Notes: generated by a model not told the origin, from the letters alone. A stretch of 64,000 bases of DNA from BJGV01 sp003230615 (GCA_963663215.1 OY760140.1:2046001-2110000), one strand, 5' to 3'; shown: positions 1 to 9,351, numbered from the stretch's first letter. A program made the numbers and translations.

Positions 1-2266
1 TTTCAGCTACCCGCGCATGTTCTTGGATGTTCTTTTTTATGGTATCGGTAGCAATCAACAATTCATGCAATCCTAGGCGGCCCTTGTAGCCACTATCGCT
101 ACAAGAATCACAACCAACTGGCTCATACAGCATGATTCGTCCTTTATCATCGCCATACTGCTTTGTCCAGCCGTCAAGAATTTCCTTTTTGGCTGCCTCG
201 GGATCGGCCTTGAAGCGGTCAATATTATTTAACTCCTCACAATATTCCTCAAGCAGCGCATTGATTTCTTGCTGGCTGGCGGCGTGAGACTTCTTACACT
301 TGCATAAACGTTTAGCTAAGCGCTGTGCAAGTATCCCCAGCAGTGCATCTGAGAAGTTAAATGGATCCATACCCATATCCAGTAGACGTATGACTGATTC
401 GGTAGCACTGTTGGTATGCAGGGTAGCGAACACCAAATGGCCGGTTAATGAGGCTTCAATACCGATACTGGTAGTTTCCTTATCGCGCATTTCACCCACC
501 ATGATAATGTCTGGGTCGGCCCGTAGGAACGACCTCATCACCAATGGAAAAGTGAGCCCTGCCTTAACGTTCATCTGTACTTGGCGTAACCCTCTTTGCG
601 TAATTTCTACAGGATCCTCAGCAGTCCATATTTTGGTTTCAGGAGTATTGAGAGATTTCATGATCGAATGCAATGTAGTGGTCTTACCGGAACCAGTAGG
701 CCCACATACGAACAATAGGCCATAAGGTTTTTTAATAGTTGACTTGAGTTCCTCTAAGTTGAGTGGAGTGAAGCCCATTTTATCGAGCGGGATAGGCTCT
801 CCTGCCGACAGAATACGCATTACCACATCTTCCATGCTACCAACGGAAGGAATAGTGGCAACCCGTAATTCGATGTCTAGAGGCCCGAATTTTCTGAACT
901 TAATCTTGCCATCCTGCGGTTTACGTTTTTGTGAGATATCCATATCGCACATGATCTTGATGCGTGTAACTATTGGGTTACGATAGCTTGCTGGTATCTC
1001 AATGTAAGGCATTAACGAGCCATCCCTACGGAAACGAATTTGTGTTTTTGCTTTACCTGGATAAGGTTCGATATGAATATCAGAAACACCCATTTTGTAT
1101 GCATCAATAATTATTTTGTTGACTAGTTTCACCAATTCGTTGTCAGCTGCGGCTGAAACTTCCTCAGCTACGCCTGGAAGTGCTTCTTCATCCTCAAGGC
1201 TTAAGAGCATGTCATCAATGTTCCCGCTTTCTACTTCAGCTATACCGCTAGAACCGTAGAACAAATCCAGGGTTGCTTGGAATTCTCGTGTGGGACAAAC
1301 TTTGTAAATAATTTTGTGCTTGGAGAAAATGTTGTTGACGATACGTGAGGATTTTATTTTTTCGGGATCAAGTGTCAGAATCACTAACCCCTCTTTAGTA
1401 TCGTCAATTGGCAGCCAGTGATTGTTTGCGACGTAATCGCGTTTCAAATTTTTAAGTAGATCTGACGGTTTAATCCGCTCAGACTTGAAGGGTTCATATT
1501 CCACCTCGAAGAATGAGGCTAGTGCTTTCCCAAGAGATGAGAGTTTGACCTGAAACTCATCGATCAACACATCTTCGAGTCCAACCCACTTTCTACGCGC
1601 TGAACGTGTAGCTAGGTCGAGCTCTGCCGATGACATAACAGCATCCTTGACTAGGTGGTCATATTTTGACTTAACTGTTCGTTGAGTATTTTGGCGTTGC
1701 TTAAAAGCGATAGCTAATGTTTGGCAAAGCTCATTTACTCCATCCACAGCTGTTTGCGAAAATGGTTCATTGGTCTTGCTATTGAGGGGTTGAACTACAC
1801 CCAGCAACTCGTCATCGCTAGCATCTAGTATAGGAGCTACCAGCATTTGCTTGGTACGATAACCAGTACGCTTGTCTACTTCTTTCTGAAAGTGTAGTTG
1901 TGGACTTAGTTCTCTTAGTTCTCTCTCGTCGTAAACATCTTTGATATTAGCGACCTTTTTGCTTAGGGCGATGAAGCCGGCAATACTTTGGTTCGCAATA
2001 GGTAGCTTTAGGTCTTTGAATGAATTTAGTCCAGTCTTTACCTTAGATATGATGCAGCTTTTATCTTCGCTGACGGAATAGACAGTCAGACGGTCCACAT
2101 TAAACAAAGAGCAAATATCTTTGCTCACTTCTAATATGATTTCGTCAATATTATTGGTGGCATGAATCTTATTAGTTACTACATGCAGATTTTTAGAGAA
2201 ATCTAGCTTGTTGCTGATATCGGAATCGGGGTCTAGAGCAAGTTTCGCTGGGCTAATTGTACTCAT
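1..2266 (-). CDS. GAF-domain GspE/PilB-type secretion ATPase, 3' end beyond window
   Basis: This is a hexameric secretion/pilus-assembly ATPase of the GspE/PulE/PilB family; 755 codons are visible and the frame is still open at the left edge. The start is the ATG at 2266, read MSTISPAKLALD. Domains in order: a GAF-like sensor domain (about residues 25-185), a GspE N-terminal domain, then the ATPase. Walker A reads GPTGSGKTTT (about 690-660 on the sequence), the Asp-box region follows, and the Walker B/His region reads MVGEMRDKET and TGHLVFATLHTNSA. Zinc-binding cysteines near the left edge (LCKK and CDSCSDSGYKG) are typical of GspE/PilB. It lies 49 nt downstream of the MBL gene and is probably cotranscribed with it. 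An N-terminal GAF domain is unusual for a dedicated T2SS or T4P motor and suggests ligand-controlled activity. No pilin or secretin gene is in the window, so the machine it drives is unknown. The family call is secure; the role is inferred. Confidence 0.9.
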   Translation of the reverse strand, partial: MSTISPAKLALDPDSDISNKLDFSKNLHVVTNKIHATNNIDEIILEVSKDICSLFNVDRLTVYSVSEDKSCIISKVKTGLNSFKDLKLPIANQSIAGFIALSKKVANIKDVYDERELRELSPQLHFQKEVDKRTGYRTKQMLVAPILDASDDELLGVVQPLNSKTNEPFSQTAVDGVNELCQTLAIAFKQRQNTQRTVKSKYDHLVKDAVMSSAELDLATRSARRKWVGLEDVLIDEFQVKLSSLGKALASFFEVEYEPFKSERIKPSDLLKNLKRDYVANNHWLPIDDTKEGLVILTLDPEKIKSSRIVNNIFSKHKIIYKVCPTREFQATLDLFYGSSGIAEVESGNIDDMLLSLEDEEALPGVAEEVSAAADNELVKLVNKIIIDAYKMGVSDIHIEPYPGKAKTQIRFRRDGSLMPYIEIPASYRNPIVTRIKIMCDMDISQKRKPQDGKIKFRKFGPLDIELRVATIPSVGSMEDVVMRILSAGEPIPLDKMGFTPLNLEELKSTIKKPYGLLFVCGPTGSGKTTTLHSIMKSLNTPETKIWTAEDPVEITQRGLRQVQMNVKAGLTFPLVMRSFLRADPDIIMVGEMRDKETTSIGIEASLTGHLVFATLHTNSATESVIRLLDMGMDPFNFSDALLGILAQRLAKRLCKCKKSHAASQQEINALLEEYCEELNNIDRFKADPEAAKKEILDGWTKQYGDDKGRIMLYEPVGCDSCSDSGYKGRLGLHELLIATDTIKKNIQEHARVAE

Positions 2267-2315
2267 AACATTATGTTATTCGAGTGGAATGGAGAGAAGC
2301 AGTATTCAAAAGTTT

Positions 2316-3080
2316 CTAAAATTCAAATACTTGGTTATTCATAAGCCTTTTAGGGTTAAATTTTTTGGCGCATTCTTCAACTTCACGCATAATTATATCG
2401 GCCTCACCCGGATTTAAATGAGTAATATATATTTCAGGAATACGTTCTAGTTTGTTTAGACACTCAGTCAGCATGCTTGCACAGAGATGCTTGGATGTGA
2501 TCGCCAATTCCTTTTCTTGGTTACGAATAGCGGTTTCGATAATCAAGTAACGCAGATTATCGATTTTGTTGATTACTGCCCAGAAAGAGTCGTAACTGGT
2601 AGTGTCGCCGGTAAAAACCAAGCTCGATTTACCAGAATCAAGGTGAAAACCTATAGCTGGTACTACATGGTCGGCTGGAACCGGGGTGATTCGGCGTCCT
2701 TCTAGCTCCACCGTTATACCCAAGGAAAGATTTTGATGGCGCATGTGCGGTTTATTCTTGCTGGGGATCTCAGAAAAATCGGGCCAAAGTTTCCAGTTAA
2801 ACAAATGCTGTTTTAGAATTTCCTGTGTTGGTTGAGTAGCGTGTACAATGAGCGGCTTGCTACGCATGTAACCAACACTGTCTACTATGAAGGGAATAGA
2901 AGTTACGTGATCTAGATGAGAATGCGTTACGAAGACATGATCAATTTTGGCCATTTCATTCAAACTCAAGTCACCTACACCGGTGCCAGCATCAATCAGT
3001 ATATCTTCATCCAATAACATCGAAGTGGTACGATGTGTCCCACCAATGCCACCGCTGCATCCAAGTACCTTTAGTTTCAT
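2316..3080 (-). CDS. MBL-fold hydrolase, class II cAMP phosphodiesterase-like
   Basis: A 254-aa metallo-beta-lactamase-fold protein. The metal-binding motif THSHLDH is at residues 52-58, after the N-terminal LGCSGG strand. A second metal-site stretch, FTGDTTSYDSF, lies in the middle and ITHLNPGE near the C-terminus. The overall pattern resembles the class II 3',5'-cyclic-nucleotide phosphodiesterase family (yeast PDE1 and bacterial CpdP types) more than RNase Z, although a general MBL hydrolase cannot be excluded. It has no signal peptide, so it is probably cytoplasmic. It is the first gene of a two-gene minus-strand unit with the GAF-GspE ATPase, which raises the possibility that nucleotide turnover and the GAF sensor are linked. 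That link is inference only. Confidence 0.75.
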   Translation of the reverse strand: MKLKVLGCSGGIGGTHRTTSMLLDEDILIDAGTGVGDLSLNEMAKIDHVFVTHSHLDHVTSIPFIVDSVGYMRSKPLIVHATQPTQEILKQHLFNWKLWPDFSEIPSKNKPHMRHQNLSLGITVELEGRRITPVPADHVVPAIGFHLDSGKSSLVFTGDTTSYDSFWAVINKIDNLRYLIIETAIRNQEKELAITSKHLCASMLTECLNKLERIPEIYITHLNPGEADIIMREVEECAKKFNPKRLMNNQVFEF

Positions 3081-3256
3081 CTGTTTATTACCTTAGTTTA
3101 TATCTTTGATTCTAAGCGACATTCTGGTTGCTTTTGACCACTAATAAACTAGTGATTAGTCTACACCCAAACATTTTCTTAAGCAGCACCCAAATAGATT
3201 AGATGGGAATAATTTCTCTAACCTGACTTATATCGAACATCCACGTCTAACCTTTA

Positions 3257-3683
3257 CTATTTTATCAACAACATTGGTACGTTCGAGAGTTGCATCACTT
3301 TCCTAGCTACTGAACCCAACAGTAAACCCTTTACTGCTCCTAGTTTACACGGCCCAATGACAATCTGATTACATTGATTTTCTTCTTCATAACGTACAAT
3401 CATTTCCGCTGGGTCTCCCACGGTAATATGAAACTGGTAGTTAATACCTGCCTTGTTCATCTCCTCACGAGCGGCTTGTAACTCTTTCATTCCTTTTTCC
3501 TGGTGGTACTGGTTAATACTATTTTTATCAATAAGCATGGGAGCGTTCCCGTGTAGTGGGAATTGCACATTCAATAAATGGATTTCTGGTGCTTCTTTGT
3601 ACCAGTTTAGTAGCTTGATAAAATCATGGACCGCTTTTTTTGGAAGTGTCTGATCCATCCACTGGCAGCAAAAATTTCAGCAT
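3257..3683 (-). pseudogene. Universal stress protein (UspA family), frameshifted near the N-terminus
   Basis: The expected UspA start is the ATG at 3683, with a GGGAG Shine-Dalgarno 8 nt upstream. It reads MLKFLLPVDGSDTSKK and then runs into a stop. The rest of the protein (AVHDFIKLLNWYKEAPEIHLLNVQ onward) continues in the next frame to 3257. The shift falls at a run of seven A (3635-3641, T on the plus strand); six A would restore a 142-aa UspA. The C-terminal half keeps the nucleotide-binding signature (IVIGPCKLGAVKGLLLGSVARKV, a G-2X-G-9X-G[S/T] type motif). An unbroken 133-aa frame could start at 3658, but it would lack the first beta strand with its conserved Asp. It sits 24 nt after the terC gene. 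It may be a real pseudogene, a slippage-controlled gene or a sequencing error. Confidence 0.8.
3635..3641 (-). other. A7 homopolymer at the uspA frameshift
   Basis: Seven consecutive A on the coding strand, at codons 15-17 of the reconstructed UspA, exactly where the upstream and downstream halves of the protein change frame. Such tracts are prone to polymerase or RNA polymerase slippage. Confidence 0.7.
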
Positions 3684-3707
3684 GATAACTCTCCCATGAT
3701 ATGGTAG

Positions 3708-4448
3708 TTATGCTTGTGGTGGCTGTAATGGCTTGTCTGGGTCATTGGCAAGGTCAACCATAGGCGTTTTCTTTCTTAGAGTCCTAGCAGCCAACCATTT
3801 ACCGATCATTATTATTACAAGTACGCCACAAACTGGGGATAGCCAGCGCAAAAAAGCTGCGTTGACGTTAACCCATTCCTTGGTAACAGTATCGGTTATC
3901 ACCATATCACCAGCTATCCAACCGAGCAATCCGGCACCGATGGTGATAACGATAGGAAAACGATCCATCAGTTTCATCACTAACCTGCTGCTCCAGACAA
4001 TAATGGGCACACTTATTAGCAACCCAAAAACTACCAAACCGATGCTATCTTTGGCTGCGCCAGCAATGGCGATGACATTGTCAAGACTCATAACAGCATC
4101 AGCAATAATGATGGTTTTGATTGCACCCAACAATGTGGCGCCGGCGTCTACTTTATGTACACTGACTTCCGGTTCAGGCTGAAGAAGCTTGATCCCAATC
4201 CATATTAGCAACAGTGCGCCAATAATTTTAAGGTATGAAATTTTCAGCAAGGTGAGCGCGAAAAAAATTAGGATTACGCGTAGGGCTATGGCACCAAATA
4301 CCCCCCAGAAAATACCCTCGTTACGCTGTTTCTGTGGTAATCGTCGACAAGCGAGTGCGATCACAACCGCATTGTCAGCACCGAGCACAATATCGATAGC
4401 TATAATTTGTAATACCGCGACCCATAATTGTGAGCTAGCGATGTCCAT
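3708..4448 (-). CDS. TerC/YjbE family integral membrane protein
   Basis: A 246-aa inner membrane protein with about seven hydrophobic segments. The two family-defining acidic motifs are present: GADNAVVIAL (about residues 23-32) and SLDNVIAIAG (about 120-129), which lie in inverted-repeat transmembrane halves. TerC-family members are linked to tellurite resistance and to Mn2+ efflux or metalation of exported proteins; the substrate here cannot be told. The start ATG at 4448 is the first in frame. The uspA gene follows after 24 nt on the same strand, an order common in proteobacteria. The 89-nt upstream gap shows no recognisable manganese (yybP-ykoY) riboswitch. Confidence 0.88.
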   Translation of the reverse strand: MDIASSQLWVAVLQIIAIDIVLGADNAVVIALACRRLPQKQRNEGIFWGVFGAIALRVILIFFALTLLKISYLKIIGALLLIWIGIKLLQPEPEVSVHKVDAGATLLGAIKTIIIADAVMSLDNVIAIAGAAKDSIGLVVFGLLISVPIIVWSSRLVMKLMDRFPIVITIGAGLLGWIAGDMVITDTVTKEWVNVNAAFLRWLSPVCGVLVIIMIGKWLAARTLRKKTPMVDLANDPDKPLQPPQA

Positions 4449-4537
4449 TCTTCAATCTCTAAAAATGTAAAATTTATAAGGGGGCGAAAGCATATTAGTT
4501 TTTATTACCTTTATTGTTAATTTAATTGTTATTTTTG

Positions 4538-5737
4538 TTATGTGCCAGTGCCTACACGGTCCTCTGTGTTAGTTCCAATAAACTGTAGAACTTCATTTTT
4601 GCGCGACATCGTGTCTTGGTAACCTAGTTTGATTAATGCTTGGCAGAACGGCTTTTCAAACAGCAAATAACTTAATAGTGTAGAACCATCGCGTCCCATA
4701 GCACCAATAGCACGGTATGCTAAACGCATAGTGCGCGGAAGAGTATGTGCATACCGTTCTGCGATTTTATTGATTGCCTCACTCGGGGAAATAATCAATG
4801 TTTCTATTGGACGTAGTTGCATACTGCTATTCTCCAGTGTCTCCCTAGGAATTAGTTGGATAATTTCATTGATACGTTGTAGGCGCTCTAAGTCGATATC
4901 TAAGCTATCAAGAAAAATGCTGTTCATGACGTGCCCGGCAATCTGAGCCATTGGTGGGTAACTAGCTGTCCTAGCGCGATCGGGATGCTCATTTAGCGTA
5001 TCATGTACACCTATTACAAGTATTCTCTCTGCGCCTAAATGTAGCGCCGGGCTGATGGGGGCGAACTGGCGCATGGAACCATCTCCAAAATATTCACGAT
5101 TTATTCTCATCGCAGGAAAAAGAAAAGGAATAGCAGAAGACCCTACTAGATGTTCAACGCCAATATTTGTTGAGATACCGATGCGGCGTTCTCGGTCCCA
5201 AGCGGCTATGTCTTTTACGCCTTGATAAAATGTAACTGATTGGCCAGAGGTATAGCCCCACGCAGTAATACCTAAAGCATGTAAATCACCTGATTTAATA
5301 CTCTTCTGAATACCACGAAAAGGCAGTCTATGGACAAGTAATTTTGTCAGTGGCGAATCATCTAGTAGAGAGATTGCGCCATGCTTATTGAATACCAATG
5401 AAGCTAGTATGCGTACACTATTGAACAATACGCCAATGGGATCAGAACGATAAACCTGGTCGACATGAAAATTTTCCCATACATCTACTAGTTGTCGTAC
5501 CCCCTCATGGAAATTTCTAGCTGCAACTGCGAGACTTGCCGCGTTTATTGCACCGGCAGAGGTCCCACAAATCACGGGAAAGGGATTGCGTGCGCCTTTT
5601 GGCAACATTGCAGCAATTGCACGTAGTACGCCGACCTGATAGGCAGCGCGGGCACCTCCACCAGTAAGAATAAGGCCGACTTTAGGTGGTAATGGGGGGT
5701 GGTGGCGTTGTAGCCAATCTCGCCATCTCGATCTCAT
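4538..5737 (-). CDS. Patatin-like phospholipase (RssA-like)
   Basis: A 399-aa serine lipase of the patatin family. The oxyanion-hole segment TGGGARAAYQVG is at residues 25-36, the nucleophile elbow GTSAG at 58-62 (Ser60), and the catalytic Asp in the DGS motif at 219-221. All catalytic elements are present, so it should hydrolyse acyl-lipid esters. It has no obvious signal peptide. The C-terminal 150 residues beyond the patatin core match the longer DUF3336-free bacterial subgroup. The start overlaps the stop of the preceding small gene by 4 nt (ATGA type), which implies translational coupling. Confidence 0.88.
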   Translation of the reverse strand: MRSRWRDWLQRHHPPLPPKVGLILTGGGARAAYQVGVLRAIAAMLPKGARNPFPVICGTSAGAINAASLAVAARNFHEGVRQLVDVWENFHVDQVYRSDPIGVLFNSVRILASLVFNKHGAISLLDDSPLTKLLVHRLPFRGIQKSIKSGDLHALGITAWGYTSGQSVTFYQGVKDIAAWDRERRIGISTNIGVEHLVGSSAIPFLFPAMRINREYFGDGSMRQFAPISPALHLGAERILVIGVHDTLNEHPDRARTASYPPMAQIAGHVMNSIFLDSLDIDLERLQRINEIIQLIPRETLENSSMQLRPIETLIISPSEAINKIAERYAHTLPRTMRLAYRAIGAMGRDGSTLLSYLLFEKPFCQALIKLGYQDTMSRKNEVLQFIGTNTEDRVGTGT

Positions 5738-5988
5738 CCGCCAGGTGCCAATTCTGCTTTTACTTTTTCCAACGCTTCGCGCAAAGTTTCCTCAGAGAGA
5801 GCATTCAAGCAGTTGGACAGCATCTCAGCCGCTTCGTAAGTTCCTTCCGGCAACTTGCTGCTGTCTAGATTGGCAATGAATACTGCTGCTGCACCGGTCG
5901 TTTTGAGCAAATTTTGACGTTCGTTCATAAGTATTTCAATTTCGGCGAGCAACATGGAGTTTTCTTGTTCGTCCAGTGTATGACGCAT
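5734..5988 (-). CDS. Small hypothetical protein coupled to patatin gene
   Basis: 84 aa, acidic and leucine/glutamate-rich, predicted helical: a first helix EQENSMLLAEIEILMNERQ, then a short hydrophobic patch AAAVFIANL and a C-terminal amphipathic helix with regularly spaced Leu and Glu. No motif or family was recognised. The gene ends by overlapping the patatin start by 4 nt, so the two proteins are almost certainly made together. A regulatory or chaperone-like role for the lipase is possible but unproven. Confidence 0.65.
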   Translation of the reverse strand: MRHTLDEQENSMLLAEIEILMNERQNLLKTTGAAAVFIANLDSSKLPEGTYEAAEMLSNCLNALSEETLREALEKVKAELAPGG

Positions 5989-6443
5989 TGTTTTATTCCC
6001 GGTACGCTGGTGTAATACAACAGAATATGAAATATACCAGAATCAGTGTACACATAAAGTTCAGGTTCACGGTCATTTGTTTCCCAATTTCATTATTCTG
6101 ACTTTATGAAAATATGGATACTTGTAAAGCTTAGGTGGTCATGAGAGACAATTTTTTCACTGAGTATTTTTAGGATTAGTATCTTGCGCTAGTGGCTCAT
6201 TGTCACTTAATAGTTTGTTTACAATGTATCGGAATTTTTCTAAAGAAATGAAGGTATGTTAGTAGTAATATTTCTTTATGGTGGGTAGGTGCTGGGTGTC
6301 GCTCGCTCATCATCGATAGCTTGTACGGATCATTTCGCAGCGTACCGCATAGTAATCTACAATGCCGATCATTTAATATAGGATTCGGATGAGACTGGCA
6401 AGAGCAACTGAGAAGTTTAAGTGTATCGGATTTTAATTCTTTC
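5989..6443. other. 455-nt intergenic region, no gene seen
   Basis: AT-rich spacer between the small gene upstream of patatin and the end of fumC. It must contain the promoter of the patatin operon near its left end. No coding frame with a ribosome binding site, no strong hairpin with a U-tract and no remnant of a recognisable gene was found on either strand. Confidence 0.6.
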
Positions 6444-7832
6444 CTACTTATTATTTACCATATCCTCCGGCCTTATCCAAATATCGAATTGTTCTGTCGT
6501 GACAAACCCTGATGCAATCGCTGCTTCTTTTAACGTTGTACCTTCATGGTATGCTTTTTTGGCAATTTCAGCCGCTTTGTCGTAGCCAATATGAGGGCTG
6601 AGGGCTGTTACTAGCATTAGAGAATTGCTCATTAACTTGTTGATATGCTTAATATTAGCTGTTATCCCTGCCGCACAATTGCTATTAAAGCTCATTATGC
6701 CATCTGAGAGCAGGCGGACACTTTGTAGGAAATTGTGAATTATAAGTGGTCTCATCACGTTGAGCTCAAAATTCCCCATAGCTCCACCCATATTGATAAC
6801 CACATCGTTACCCATTACTTGGCAGCATAACATGATCATCGCCTCTGATTGAGTAGGGTTGACCTTGCCCGGCATTATGGAACTGCCCGGTTCATTCTCT
6901 GGAATTCTCAGTTCACCAATACCGCAGCGAGGTCCAGAAGAAAGCCAGCGAATATCATTTGCAATTTTCATTAAAGATGCCGCAATAGTTTTCAATGTAC
7001 CATGTGCATTGACTAGCGCATCATTTGCAGCCAGCGCTTCGAATTTATTGGGTGCGGCGGTGAACGGGAGGCCAGTTAACTTTGCTAATTCTGCTGTCGT
7101 CCGTGCGGAGAATTCAATGTGAGTATTTAAACCGGTACCTACAGCTGTACCGCCAAGTGCTAGCTCACATAAATGTGGGAGAGATGAATCAAGGTGATTT
7201 ATCCCGTGGTCAAGTTGCGAAACATAACCCGAGAATTCCTGTCCCAGAGTAAGTGGAGTCGCATCTTGCAAATGGGTGCGTCCAATTTTGATTATGCTAG
7301 AAAATTCTTTTACCTTGGCGGCAAGAGTTTGTCGTAATGCACGAATAGCAGGTTTTAGCTGATGTTCAATAGTTTGCATTGCTGCCACATGCATTGCTGT
7401 TGGAAATACATCGTTAGACGATTGTCCCTTATTTACGTCATCGTTAGGGTGAATCTTGCGTGCTGAGCCGCGCTTACCACCGAGTAGTTCGGAAGCGCGG
7501 TTTGCGAGTACCTCATTCATATTCATGTTTGTTTGCGTACCAGATCCGGTTTGCCATACCACCAGTGGGAACTCGGCTTCATGGAGGCCCTCGATTACTT
7601 CATCAGCAGCTTGGATGATGGCAGTAGCGCTAGTCTTGTTGAGCAAACCCAGATCGTGATTCACTTTTGCAGTAACACGTTTTACCAAGGCAAGGGCATG
7701 TATTAGCGCAAATGGCATGCTCTCGTTCGAGATCTTGAAGTTTTGTAGGGAACGTTGTGTTTGTGCTCCCCACAGTGCTGCGGCAGGCACTTTCATCATG
7801 CCCATACTATCTTGTTCTTCGCGGAAGCTCAT
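6444..7832 (-). CDS. fumC: Fumarate hydratase class II
   Basis: A 462-aa iron-independent fumarase that interconverts fumarate and malate in the TCA cycle, as a cytoplasmic homotetramer. The superfamily signature GSSIMPGKVNP is at residues 317-326 on the mobile loop. The second active-site region GSGTQTNMNMNEV is at about 96-108, and the catalytic His is in GRTHLQDATP at about 185-194. Full family length. The start ATG at 7832 gives the usual short N-terminus before the conserved WGAQTQRS. It is monocistronic by spacing. Fumarase rather than aspartase or argininosuccinate lyase is supported by the residues around the signature. Confidence 0.96.
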   Translation of the reverse strand: MSFREEQDSMGMMKVPAAALWGAQTQRSLQNFKISNESMPFALIHALALVKRVTAKVNHDLGLLNKTSATAIIQAADEVIEGLHEAEFPLVVWQTGSGTQTNMNMNEVLANRASELLGGKRGSARKIHPNDDVNKGQSSNDVFPTAMHVAAMQTIEHQLKPAIRALRQTLAAKVKEFSSIIKIGRTHLQDATPLTLGQEFSGYVSQLDHGINHLDSSLPHLCELALGGTAVGTGLNTHIEFSARTTAELAKLTGLPFTAAPNKFEALAANDALVNAHGTLKTIAASLMKIANDIRWLSSGPRCGIGELRIPENEPGSSIMPGKVNPTQSEAMIMLCCQVMGNDVVINMGGAMGNFELNVMRPLIIHNFLQSVRLLSDGIMSFNSNCAAGITANIKHINKLMSNSLMLVTALSPHIGYDKAAEIAKKAYHEGTTLKEAAIASGFVTTEQFDIWIRPEDMVNNK

Positions 7833-8137
7833 GAAAATTTAAAGAAATAAAATGAAACTGATAATGGATTGGTGTTACCAAGCATCTACCGATAAAACCC
7901 ATCTGTGCTAAAGTTTAGTCTCTGTATTTGTTGTTAAGGTACGTTGTTCCAATCCAAATGCACAGTGTAGAGAATGAGGGATCTTGGTTCACAGTTTGCC
8001 AAGAATCTATTCTGATATTTTTCGGGTTTTGTACTTGTAACTTTTGTCAGCAGATCTGATCCTTGGTTTGTATTCAAGGCGTTATCAAAAAATACCTTGT
8101 ACTTCAAGCAAATCGTGAAGGACCAATACAAATTTAA
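7833..8137. other. 305-nt intergenic region, no credible gene
   Basis: Between fumC and the acidic small gene. A 65-codon TTG-started frame exists on the minus strand (7934-8131), but it has no Shine-Dalgarno and an atypical composition and was not accepted. The fumC promoter should lie near 7833-7930; no convincing -35/-10 pair stood out. Confidence 0.5.
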
Positions 8138-8416
8138 TCAATCTTCAAGGTGAGGTGATTCTTCACCTGGTTCCCCTGTCTCATGATCGATCCAGCTAGA
8201 AACACCAATCTCATCTTCTGCCTGCTCTAGGGTTTCACCAGGTTCGAAATCTGAATCAGCGTTGTATTCCATGTCTTGAATAGCCTCAAGTAGGGTAGCG
8301 AAGGGACCAAATTCCTTGTCACCTTCATTTTCATCTTGCCAGTAGAAACCATCAGGACGCTCTATGATCCGTGTATTGTCGTAATCGCGAGAAGTTGTTG
8401 GAATTGTGGTAGTCAA
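8138..8416 (-). CDS. Small acidic conserved-type hypothetical protein
   Basis: 92 aa, strongly acidic (Asp/Glu-rich throughout). It has a compact N-terminal part (RIIERPDGFYWQDENEGDKE, FGPFATLLEAIQDMEYN) and an acidic tail with EIGVSSWIDHETGEP. The start is TTG at 8416, preceded by GAGG five nt upstream; no ATG fits. The FYWQ...FGPF...EA pattern looks like a short beta-rich module seen in small betaproteobacterial proteins of unknown function. The gene stands alone, 149 nt downstream of phoU. No function assigned. Confidence 0.7.
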   Translation of the reverse strand: MTTTIPTTSRDYDNTRIIERPDGFYWQDENEGDKEFGPFATLLEAIQDMEYNADSDFEPGETLEQAEDEIGVSSWIDHETGEPGEESPHLED

Positions 8417-8565
8417 AATTACCTCGTTACCGTTCCTTAAGTGTGCTTAAAATGTGGATTAGGTTCCATATTAACTCTGCTTACCAATTTTTACTAGCGT
8501 AAATATAGAGCGCAAATGATTTGTCCACTATAGTATCAAACAGGCTCTATATATCAGGATCTATA

Positions 8566-9276
8566 CTACTTTTTCTGAACCACGCGCTCGATCTCCTTGA
8601 TGCCCACATGACGTACATCTTTACCCTTGACCAAATAAATCACATATTCAGACATATTCTTTGCGTGATCACCGATGCGCTCAATCGCTTTTGCTGCAAA
8701 CAAAATTTCTATCGAAGAAGAAATATTACGTGGATCTTCCATCATGAAAGTGATAAGCTGCCGTATTATAGAACGGAACTCTTCGTCTACTAGTTCATCT
8801 TGACGGGCAACCTGAGCTGCTTCTGCTACATCAAGACGTGCGAAAGCATCCAGAGATTTTCGCAGCATTTCCATTGCGATATTTGCTACATGTCTAATTT
8901 CAATAAAGCGTGGTTTATTCATTCGGTCATCGGCATATATTAGTTGTGCCATACGTGCGATTTTCGCCGCCTCATCTCCCATGCGCTCAAGATCCGTAAT
9001 AATCTTGATTACCATTATGAGCATACGTAGATCACTGGCAGCAGGCTGTCGGCGTGCAATGATCTGGCTGCAAGTTTCATCAATTGATACTTCCATCGCA
9101 TTTACACGGTGATCATCAACCACAACTTGCTCCATCAAATCTTGATCAGCAGTGGTAAGTGCCTTTACTGCATGCTCGATCTGCTCTTCAACTAACCCAC
9201 CCATTTGCAGCACGTTCATTCGTACTGACTTAAGATCCGCATCAAATTGTTTAGATATGTGTTTTCTGGTTCCCAT
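8566..9276 (-). CDS. phoU: Phosphate signalling protein PhoU
   Basis: 236 aa, all-helical, formed by two tandem PhoU repeats, each with the E-x3-D metal-cluster motif (MEVSIDETC and LERMGDEAAKIA in the first half, EEFRSI and AIERIGDHAKNMSEY in the second). PhoU links the Pst phosphate transporter to the PhoR/PhoB two-component system. Usually it is adjacent to pstB or phoB; neither is present here, so it is isolated from its partners. Start ATG at 9276. Length and both repeats are normal. Confidence 0.95.
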   Translation of the reverse strand: MGTRKHISKQFDADLKSVRMNVLQMGGLVEEQIEHAVKALTTADQDLMEQVVVDDHRVNAMEVSIDETCSQIIARRQPAASDLRMLIMVIKIITDLERMGDEAAKIARMAQLIYADDRMNKPRFIEIRHVANIAMEMLRKSLDAFARLDVAEAAQVARQDELVDEEFRSIIRQLITFMMEDPRNISSSIEILFAAKAIERIGDHAKNMSEYVIYLVKGKDVRHVGIKEIERVVQKK

Positions 9277-9351
9277 TTCACACCTTTAGATTATTCAGAA
9301 AAATTATTTTTATCATATGTGTAGATTGTGACAGCTTTGTTATTACTCGAA

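Noticed and set aside
4449..4537. Possible manganese riboswitch before terC
   Set aside because: The gap is only 89 nt and has none of the conserved yybP-ykoY loop sequences.
7934..8131. 65-codon minus-strand frame between fumC and the acidic protein gene
   Set aside because: TTG start without a ribosome site, odd composition, no motif; likely chance.
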